From NCBI GenBank assembly GCA_029964075.1, contig CM057135.1, positions 44,616,457 through 44,680,456 on the forward strand: a stretch of 64,000 nt of DNA, in the 5' to 3' direction. This document shows positions 56,548 to 64,000 of the stretch, piece after piece. A program made the position numbers and the translations under genes. This DNA is from Patiria pectinifera. Taxonomy: Eukaryota > Echinodermata > Asteroidea > Valvatida > Asterinidae. The number at the start of each line of letters is the position of its first letter. The first letter of the stretch is position 1. The notes below the pieces were generated by a model that saw only the letters and a list, made by a program, of their open reading frames with translations, searched no databases and was not told the origin of the DNA.

Positions 56548-58223
56548 TTAAACTGTCAGAGCGTAAAGGTTAAACTTGCCAACTTTCAAGCACTCTTACA
56601 GGAGGAAAACCCTGATGTAGTGATTGGAACTGAGGAAAACCCTGATGTAGTGATTGGAACTGAGGAAAGCCCTGATGTAGTGATTGGAACCGAGAAAAAC
56701 CCTGATGTAGTGATTGGAACCGAGGAAAGCCCTGATGTAGTGATTGGAACTGAGAAAAACCCTGATGTAGTGATTGGAACTGAGGAAAACCCTGATGTAG
56801 TGATTGGAACCGAGAAAAACCCTGATGTAGTGATTGGAACCGAGGAAAACCCTGATGTAGTGATTGGAACCGAGGAAAACCCTGATGTAGTGATTGGAAC
56901 CGAGGAAAACCCTGATGTAGTGATTGGAACCGAGGAAAACCCTGATGTAGTGATTGGAACCGAGGAAAACCCTGATGTAGTGATTGGAACCGAGGAAAAC
57001 CCTGATGTAGTGATTGGAACCGAGGAAAACCCTGATGTAGTGATTGGAACCGAGGAAAACCCTGATGTAGTGATTGGAACCGAGGAAAACCCTGATGTTG
57101 TGATTGGAACAGAGGAAAACCCTGATGTAGTGATTGGAACTGAGGAAAACCCTGATGTAGTGATTGGAATTGAGGAAAGCCCTGATGTAGTGATTGGAAC
57201 CGAGGAAAACCCTGATGTAGTGATTGGAACCGAGGAAAACCCTGATGTAGTGATTGGAACTGAGGAAAACCCTGATGTAGTGATTGGAATTGAGGAAAGC
57301 CCTGATGTAGTGATTGGAACTGAGGAAAACCCTGATGTAGTGATTGGAACTGAGGAAAACCCTGATGTAGTGATTGGAACTGAATCATGGCTAGATTTAA
57401 GAATATCGCATCTGGGGAAATTGTCCCCTCTCGTGATCCCCATGGGGGAGTATTCGTTGCAATTAAAAATGCGTACATCGCATCTGAAGAAAAGGATCTG
57501 GACAGAAACTGTGGGATACTGTGGGTTACCATTCACGTTAAGGGTCTCAAGCCCATGTACATCGGTGCATTTTACCGTCCACCCTCCAACTCCAAATATC
57601 TACATGTACATGAAGTGAATCAATCCCTAACTAACATTCCAAAAGCTGCTTCCGTCTGGCTACTTGGGGATTTTAATAATTGGAAGAGTAATGCCTTTTG
57701 TTCCGGAGGAAGGTACCCAGCAAGCAGCAAGATCATGTTAGAGATCATGGAAGACCACAATCTTACTCAAATCACCAACACACCAGATTTTGGATCTGTG
57801 CTCGTTAGTCACCCAGCTTTTGTAGAGAAGCAGCATGTCACAGCAGGAATAAGTGATCATGACGTCATCATTGTAAATGCCAAAATTTCTGCGAAGTCGA
57901 TCAGACCACCTAAAAGGAAGATATTTTTATACAAGAAGGCCAATTTTCTTGCAATTGATGAACTGATCTCTAACTTCAACTCCAAGTTGACCGAGGATTA
58001 TGTTGCTAAGACAGACACCGAACAGTTGTGGTCGGAGTTCCAAGAAGTCCTTCAATCAGCGGTCAACTCACACATCCCTTCCAAGATGAGTTCAACCAGA
58101 TACAATCTTCCATGGGTTGATCCATCAATTAGGCTTTCCATCCGTAAAAAGAAGAGGTTGTACAACAAAGCAAGAAAGTCTGGCTTGTCGGTTGTCTGGG
58201 ACAAATTCAAAGCCGATCCATAG
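56548..58223 (+). pseudogene. LINE-C APE endonuclease with internal array
   Basis: Begins LNCQSVKVKLANFQALLQE, enters the 26-unit ENPDVVIGTE array, leaves it as GTESWLD, and after a frame change near 57385 continues GGVFVAIKNAYIA, GAFYRPPSN, LLGDFNNW (GDxN), GISDHDVI (SDH) and WVDPSIRLSIRKKKRLYNKA. The normal single ENPDVVIGTE contains the catalytic Glu of APE enzymes, so the array multiplies a catalytic motif. Inserting about 250 residues there should abolish folding. Confidence 0.85.
56603..57384 (+). repeat. 26-copy, 30-bp in-frame minisatellite
   Basis: 'cctgatgtagtgattggaac' starts every 30 bp from 56611 to 57361 (26 times). Variation is confined mostly to 'gaggaaaac', 'gaggaaagc' or 'gagaaaaac' and to 'aacc/aact/aatt'. 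All three forward frames are open because the unit is 10 codons without stops; the LINE frame reads ENPDVVIGTE. Confidence 0.98.
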
Positions 58224-58597
58224 ACAAAAAGATCAAGAAAGCTCACCAGCAGTACATTCATGACGTCATCGGGAAGGCCTGAAATGTGAGAACACCAAGC
58301 CATTTTGGAACTATATAAAAACAAACAACCAGGAAGTTTTTGGAATTTCCATCTTAACCACTGGAGGACATACTGTATCACTAGCTGCAGACAAAGTTGA
58401 AACACTGAATGTCCAATTGTGCTCAGTCTTTACCAAGGAAAACACTGACAACATGCCAACACTGGAAACAAACAACATCCCAGACATTGGCAACTTCGTA
58501 ATCACAGTGAATGGAGTGCAGAAGCTGCTTGCAGATATTCAACCTAAAAACGCCACAGGATCAGATAATTTTCCTGCCAACGTTTTGCAAAGGTGTG
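58224..58597 (+). pseudogene. LINE-C endonuclease-RT linker
   Basis: Frameshifted continuation: IKKAHQQYIHDVI, then KPFWNYIKTNNQE, then LNVQLCSVFTKENTDNMPT, then NGVQKLLADIQPKNATGSDN and FPANVLQRCAE. It stops there and gypsy RT begins within about 10 bp. Confidence 0.8.
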
Positions 58598-58603
58598 CTG
58601 AAA

Positions 58604-59043
58604 GTCCACCAAACTGGACGCCTACCCCATGCCGACAGTGGACAGCATCCTCGAGTCCCTTCAAGGATCCACAGTTTTCAGTTCCTTGGACTTAAAAAGT
58701 GGTTACCATCAGATGGCCCTCAACGACAAGGACAAGGAGAAGACCGCCTTTGTATGTGAGGAGGGACTTTTTCAGTTTACCGTCCTGCCTTTCAGTGTAG
58801 TCAATGGACCAGCCAGCTTCCAACGGCTCATGGAGATTGTACTGCGTGGTCTGATTGGCAGAATTTGCTACGTGTACCTTGATGATATTGTCATATATTC
58901 CACGTCACCCAGCCAACACATGACAGATCTTCGTCGATTCTTGCAGCGACTACAACAGTCTGGTCTGACAGTCAACAGGCACAAGTGTGTGTTTGGAGCT
59001 ACTTCCATGAAGTACCTTGGTCATGTCCAAGGTCATGTCCTTG
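58604..59043 (+). pseudogene. Ty3/gypsy reverse transcriptase (5'-truncated)
   Basis: TKLDAYPMPTVDSILESLQG, then [52 protein letters not shown] (YLDD intact) and [15 protein letters not shown]. gag, protease and the RT fingers are missing. After LGHV the connection segment is deleted and 'tcatgtccaaggtcatgtcc' is duplicated before [14 protein letters not shown]. Confidence 0.9.
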
Positions 59044-59577
59044 GTACTCCAAGTTCATCCCAAATCTAACTGACGTGGCTGCACCACTTAATCAACTGCG
59101 ACATAAGGAAGTTGAGTGGGTCTGGACCGAGGAGTGTGACGCATCGTTCAAGCGGCTGAAATCTATCCTCGCTTCAGAACCAGTGCTAGCCTACCCAGAT
59201 CTGTCAAGACCCCTGGTCATCCATACTGATGCCAGCGACTCCGGTCTGGGAGCTGTCCTCCTGCAGGAAAATGGAGGAAACTTACACGCCATCGCTTACG
59301 CGAGCCGGTCTCTGAATGCTCCAGAACGCAATTATAGCACTACGGAGAAAGAATGCTTAGCGGTGATATGGGCACTAGAAAAGTGGCGAGTCTACAATGT
59401 ATCTCAAGGGGAGCCATTTCCAAGTTGTCACGGATCATCAGGCCCTCACTTGGCTCTTCAAGAAGGCTCGACTTACTGGCAAGTTTGCACGTTGGGTACT
59501 GAGACTGCAGGCATTCTCCTTCGAGGTGACCTACCGTCCTGGCGTTCTCCATCTGGTCCCTGACGCACTGTCTCGAT
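59044..59577 (+). pseudogene. Ty3/gypsy RNase H
   Basis: [74 protein letters not shown] and [13 protein letters not shown] one-base shift near 59395 leads to [20 protein letters not shown] and [15 protein letters not shown] then PDALSRS. The acidic residues of RNase H are visible. Confidence 0.9.
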
Positions 59578-59630
59578 CTCATGAGAGCCCCGTGGTTGGA
59601 GTCGTCCGAAGGCGTCAACCACATGCAACA

Positions 59631-59720
59631 GCTGACACATCAGTAGCTGACACATCAGTAGCTGACACATCAGTAGCTGACACATCAGTAGCTGACACAT
59701 CAGTAGCTGACATATCACAA
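59631..59720 (+). repeat. 15-bp minisatellite (ADTSV)
   Basis: 'gctgacacatcagta' repeated five times plus one degenerate unit. It reads ADTSV in the gypsy frame, in the linker after RNase H. Confidence 0.95.
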
Positions 59721-59773
59721 TCTGACCGATGATTGACCCCTCCTACAATGACAGTGAGCGCCAAGCTGAGGCA

Positions 59774-59920
59774 TGTGCTGCTCCACGGTGTGAGTACCCA
59801 CAGACAGAGCCAATCAACTGGATTCAATGCGACGGATGTGATAAATGGTTCCACATGCTGTGCGTCCATGTCTGAAAGAAGGAAGCAGACAAGATGCCCA
59901 CTTAAGCGTGTCCTCAGTGC
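59774..59920 (+). pseudogene. PHD finger in gypsy pol linker
   Basis: CAAPRCEYPQTEPINWIQC, then CDGC, DKWFHMLC and CPQC: a C4HC3 PHD-type zinc finger between RNase H and integrase. Two in-frame stops (59873-59875, 59903-59905) break it. In other settings PHD fingers read histone H3 tails, so a role in choosing chromatin targets is a reasonable inference. Confidence 0.75.
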
Positions 59921-60059
59921 AAGAAACAGAAATGGAGTGGCAGACTGCATCGCAGACGTCGCTTGCAGAAGCTGACCTGTGTGACCCTGTGCATGACGAG
60001 GCACAACTACGGACGGAACAGGAAAAGGATCCCACCTTGACCAGTCACCATCTGATTCC

Positions 60060-61157
60060 CCCGTTTACGGCCATCAGAATGGAGTTCTCCATCACTATCA
60101 TCAGGAGAAATGGAAAGTGGTAGTCCCCAAATCCCTACAACGAGCTGTACTGCAGGCATGCCACTGCAAACCAATTGCTGGTCACCTGGGATGCAGTAAG
60201 ACATTGCAACGCATCAACAGTTTGCAGTTGTGGTGGAATGGAGTTGCCAAGGATGTCCGAAGCTTTGTTCGAGCATGCCAGTCTTGTCGGGAAACGAAGC
60301 CAGTTTTTCGAAAGCCTGCTGGTTTCATGTTGTCTACCAGCTCGGAGAGTCCTTGGGAAGGTCTTGCTGTTGACTTGATGGGGCCTCTGCCCCGAAGTTA
60401 TGCCGGACATGAATCTGTCCTCGTTGCAGTTGACCACTACACAAAGTGGGTTGAGGCGATCCCCATTCGCAGAGCTACAGGAAAAGAGGTGGCCAGTGTA
60501 CTTGTGCGACAGCTGTTTTGTCGGTACGGTGCACCGAAGAAGTTGTTGTCGGATAACGGTGCACAGTTCACCTGTCGGGCGATGGAAGCTGTCTGCACTG
60601 AGTGGGGAGTCCAGCAGATTTTCATTTCACCCTATCATCCCCAAAGCAACTGGGTAGAGCGTGTAAACCGCAACCTCAAAGGCATGATCCGCGCATTCGT
60701 GGGCGATGACCATCGCTCATGGGATGTCCATCTGGCAGAGTTCGCTAATTCGGCTCACCACGAGACGATCGGAGTCGAACCGTCCATGCTAATGCTAGGC
60801 AGGAAGATGACCACTCCACTCAGCAACAAGTGGAACACACCCATCCAGGCTGACACCGCCACAGATGAAGCAGCGCTCAAGACACATGTCGAAGCATGCA
60901 GACAGCGTGCCCAGGCCAAAAGTAAAAAACACTACGACAAGTGTCGACGACCTCCAGACATCACTGAGGGCAAACATGTGATGGTTCGCACCCACCCAAA
61001 ATCGAGTGCTCAGGCCAACTTCAATGCAAAACTGGCACCTTTGTGGCGTGGGCCATTCATAGTGAAGGAGTGTCTTACCCCAGTAAACGTCAAATTGACT
61101 GACATAGCAAATCCTTCGAAGGAACTTGTGGCCCACGTAGATCAGCTCAAGCTGTGT
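60060..61157 (+). pseudogene. Ty3/gypsy integrase
   Basis: Open for about 350 codons after a frameshift near 60040. The HHCC zinc-binding domain is HCKPIAGHLG with CQSC. The DDE core has VDLMGPLP, SDNGAQFTC and NWVERVNRN, with 34 residues between the last Asp and the Glu. The C-terminal GPFIVKECLTPVNVKL resembles the usual integrase SH3-like end; no chromodomain is seen. The stop is at about 61158-61160. Catalytic residues are intact although the element is broken. Confidence 0.92.
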
Positions 61158-61160
61158 TGA

Positions 61161-61640
61161 TTTCACGGACTGAAATATTCCAAGATCGTCGTGAACTGTT
61201 TGGCTGAGACATTGTCATGTTTTCCTTGTTAAACTTTGTTGTTCAACTTTTTTGTTACATGTTTGAGAGCAAAAAAAAGTGCTCAAGTTGTTTGCAAAAT
61301 GCATGAAAACATGTTTTGGAGACACAGCAAAACAGAGAAACAAAACCCCCAAAAAAACAAAAATTAAGTGAAATTCCTAGGACTGCAAAACAGAATCCAT
61401 TTAATAATCTGTATAACTTTGATCATTGCAATAATTTTGTACACTTTATTTCTAGATGCAGAAACCTTGCTTAGAAGAACCCAAGCGAAACTTGTTTTAT
61501 TGTGTCATCTTTAGCCATGAACCATTATTTGAGCCTGTCATTAACTACATGTTTATCTTTCTTTTGATAGGTGGAAAACAACTATCAAGATCTCATAATA
61601 TATTTTCTTTTTACCCACAGTCTCATTTAGCCGGGGGGAG
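61161..61640 (+). other. gypsy 3' spacer and polypurine tract
   Basis: A/T-rich spacer without an envelope-like frame, ending in the purine-rich GGGGGGAG (61633-61640), the expected plus-strand primer just before the LTR. Confidence 0.7.
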
Positions 61641-61885
61641 TGTAACGGGATTACACACTTATCACCAACTGTATGTTATATTTTCTTTATATTGATGACG
61701 TAGGGCTTGAATGGGGCTGGGATATAATCCAAGATGGCTAATGTTATAATGTTTATGTGATTTCCAATCAGTCGTAGATCAGAACCGAATAAACCAGATG
61801 ATCATTTCCTTGTTAATCCAAAGTCGCCCGATATATCGATGATTTTAACCCTTGATTGTTGTAACTTGGAATCAGGAAGGTTACA
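61641..61885 (+). mobile_element. 3' LTR of Ty3/gypsy, 245 bp
   Basis: Starts TGTAAC directly after the polypurine tract and ends GTTACA, a perfect 6-bp inverted end pair. AATAAA near 61788 serves as the polyadenylation signal. No 5' LTR in the window. Confidence 0.8.
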
Positions 61886-62344
61886 AAAGTCATTAGTATC
61901 ACTTGCAGTTAACAGAAGTGAAATTTCGATCTTATCAAGGCTATCTGGTTTGGCTACGGGTCTTAATTTTATTTCGCTGATACGTTGACATCAAAACCAA
62001 ATTGCAATATACAAAACTGTTTCGATTATTTAAAAAGTTGGTATGTTTCTGTTTAATTTTTAAAAGGAGGGCATCAATTTAGCCAGCGTTTGAATCCAAG
62101 AACTTCATAAGAAACCGCCCAAAGCCAATGATGAAACAACAAATTGGAAAATGTGTTTAAAATCCATCTCTCCGGTGGATAGTATTTTGTGCGTTCCATA
62201 ATGATGATGTGGTATGGGAGTCTGTGACACGTGGACATTACAAGCGGCCGCTACGGTAACTGTATTCGCAAAGCGGCATGAACATAAATGTTGCACTGCA
62301 CGTCATTGCAATTATTTTTCGCAAACTTTTGCTTATATTTTTTA

Positions 62345-62510
62345 AACTCGAGCCTAATTATCCTTCGCTTGAGTCGATTCGTGTCTTCTGATGAGGACTC
62401 GAGTCGAGTCGATTCATTTTCTCGCCGTGACGCGAGTCCAGTCATTTACTCTTAGGGACTTGAGTCGAGTCGAGTCACCAAACGTTGTGACTCTGCTTTC
62501 ATATCTAGCC
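62345..62510. repeat. GACTCGAGTC-rich repeat
   Basis: Repeated 'gagtcgagtcgagtc' and 'actcgag' words, related to 18448-18970. Flanks 61886-62344 and 62511-62770 show no gene. Confidence 0.7.
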
Positions 62511-62770
62511 TAGCCACGACAGGACCAGGGTTGTCTGGGCATGTGATGCAGTTGATGCAGAGAGCCACTTACGAACAAAAAGAAACCCAGGCATATAAAC
62601 AACCTGAAGTGGACTTACTAATTGCTAACTATAGACAGCATTCACACGTACTTTTAGTGGAGCGGCATAGCCCCAATAATACCAAGAATTGTGCAATCTG
62701 TGATGCAATTATGAATTAAACTACGCATGTTGGTTTTTCATGCCTTGAATAACTTTTTGAAATATAAGAG

Positions 62771-63811
62771 GCATTCATATTTGACTTCTGGTGACCTTTG
62801 AGAGTCCTAAGTACTACATCTAAATTTTATGCTATGAAAAGAAAATATTCATATATATGTAAGACAATTCATATTTAACCTCTGGTTACCTTTCGAGAGG
62901 TCATGACCTATCTTTAGATATTTATAAGATTATCTCGGTAAATGCCACTTTTTTCATGATGTGAGGGCATCATATCTTGTCAATATCTATCATATTTATT
63001 CCATAGTCATGTATTGAATTTAGACCCCATGCACAAACAATTTTGAGGTGACCTCTGAACTCAGTTTTCTTTTCTTTTTTAATTAATGACAGACTCAACA
63101 TGCCCCAATTGGAATGCAATGGAATATATATACAAATGTCAAGCAGTATTCATTATTGTGTTCTTATTACACTCTGTTATATCTAGATGGACTTGAGTAA
63201 CCACATTTTTAACCTTTTTACAGAGTGTGATGCTTGTCCAATGCACCTCTTATATTCTTAAAGCAGGGAAATGGAGATCAGAAGTCATGACAAAATTGTC
63301 TTTGGGTCTGAATCATTACACACTATAGAATAATTATTAAAAAACACTTCTTTTTCACTATTTAGACTTAGGTAATGAAAAGTGGCATTTGGAAGATTAT
63401 ATAAATAGTGGCAATTAGGGTATACAAAGTTCATTGGGAAAAGATGTTGCATCTTGACATCAATTTTTTTCATAATATATCATTTTCCAATTTTGTTAAG
63501 AAAATACTCAAAAAACTTTCTTGACTCTCCATAGACTTTGTACACAACCGCTGAAGTGGCATGTGGATTCTACATTCTTCCCCTTCTTTGACCCTTCACA
63601 AAGGTCACCAGGGGTCAGATATGAAATGCCTCCATTTCTCAAAAATTCTCGTCAAGGCATGAATCGTGATATGCCAAGTTTAACCACAAAGTGCACAATT
63701 CTGTCACTGTGCCTCTCAACTATTGCCAATAATTAACAATCCAGTCCAGGAATGGTCAACACTTGTCACTGTGCAATAGAGACCCTTTAAAAACTGAACT
63801 GCAAAATGGCG
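62771..63811. other. gap with short repeated phrase, no gene
   Basis: 'attcatatttgacttctggtgacctttgagag' has a close repeat about 90 bp later (62867: 'attcatatttaacctctggt'). Otherwise AT-rich and empty. Confidence 0.5.
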
Positions 63812-63995
63812 CTCATTCTGAAATATCCAAGATGGCTGCCATCCATCGGGGATACCTCATCAATAATGTATTTTTTAGATTCCTTGGTATCAAATTAATG
63901 GGGTTTGCCACCAAAATGGACTTCATACGAACGTTCAGGTGCAACATACATGTAAGTTATTATTAAAATGAAATCCAAGATGGCGGTTATTTTTA
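63812..63995 (-). repeat. AAGATGGC repeat, reverse copy
   Basis: Reverse complement of the 49684-49850 family ('gtttgccaccaaaatggact', 'atccaagatggcggt'). It continues to the window edge. Confidence 0.7.
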
Positions 63996-64000
63996 AGTAT

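Larger units (their letters stand above)
53520..58597 (+). mobile_element. LINE-C, CR1/L2-like retrotransposon (interrupted)
   Basis: Plus-strand LINE with a leader, a 2A-like motif and PHD finger (53901-54455), then an APE endonuclease (56548-58223) and RT linker (to 58597), where it is cut by Ty3/gypsy sequence. The coding parts are separated by a 2,089-bp inserted DNA element (54456-56544). With that ignored, LNCQSVKVKLANF follows FLKILN directly, as in intact relatives. The exact 5' end is not resolved and the RT palm is absent. Confidence 0.85.

Noticed and set aside
56570-57618. Overlapping 316-332 codon frames on both strands read as repeat proteins
   Set aside because: They are by-products of a 30-bp unit with no stops in several frames. 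Only the plus frame reading ENPDVVIGTE fits flanking LINE endonuclease.
59473-60004. Minus-strand frames with CQLLM or VSATD repeats
   Set aside because: Antisense shadows of the 15-bp repeat in the gypsy pol linker.

Overview
This is a eukaryotic, intron-bearing, repeat-dominated window, most likely from a marine invertebrate and probably a deuterostome (echinoderm, hemichordate or cephalochordate grade). That placement is inference. It rests on the AT-rich noncoding background, the many TACATGTA microsatellites, DIRS-type tyrosine-recombinase retrotransposons, CR1/L2-like LINEs with PHD fingers and a 2A-like peptide, a Ty3/gypsy element, and TTAA-flanked MITEs. There is no bacterial gene organisation, rRNA gene or CRISPR array.

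The only host gene I can identify firmly is N(4)-(beta-N-acetylglucosaminyl)-L-asparaginase (aspartylglucosaminidase, AGA), on the minus strand. Two consecutive exons are visible, at 39969-40074 and 19644-19691. Their splice sites and phases match and they are separated by an intron of about 20.3 kb. Other exons were not found and are probably outside the window. Nearly everything else is transposon debris, much of it inside that intron.

Layout. 1-6.9 kb: tandem and dispersed repeats carrying TGACGTCA palindromes, and two copies of a 190-200 bp MITE. 7-14.8 kb: a minus-strand DIRS element (DIRS-A) split by a 5,381-bp plus-strand LINE (LINE-A, 9037-14417) with ORF1 and a decayed ORF2. 14.8-19 kb: more TGACGTCA repeats, a minus-strand LINE RT fragment, a loose DIRS terminus and a GACTCG-rich element with inverted ends. 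19.6-40 kb: the AGA intron, holding a second DIRS element (DIRS-B, with gag, RT and RNase H) that was hit by a 1,017-bp solo LTR in gag and a 71-bp insertion in RNase H; a third DIRS gag fragment; LINE-B pieces; a 7 x 106 bp satellite; and a TTAA-flanked MITE. 40-53.5 kb: several MITE families, a 117-bp minisatellite, a 55-bp-arm palindrome and a LINE RT tail. 53.5-62 kb: a LINE (LINE-C) with a 2A-like motif and PHD finger, interrupted by a 2.1-kb long-TIR element that itself holds two nested inverted-repeat elements. Its endonuclease contains a 26-copy, 30-bp in-frame array. LINE-C is then cut off by a 5'-truncated Ty3/gypsy pol that carries a PHD finger between RNase H and integrase and ends in a 245-bp LTR. 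62-64 kb: dispersed repeats only.

The retroelement reading frames are almost all broken, so this reads as a graveyard of several retroelement lineages, with nesting that allows relative dating.
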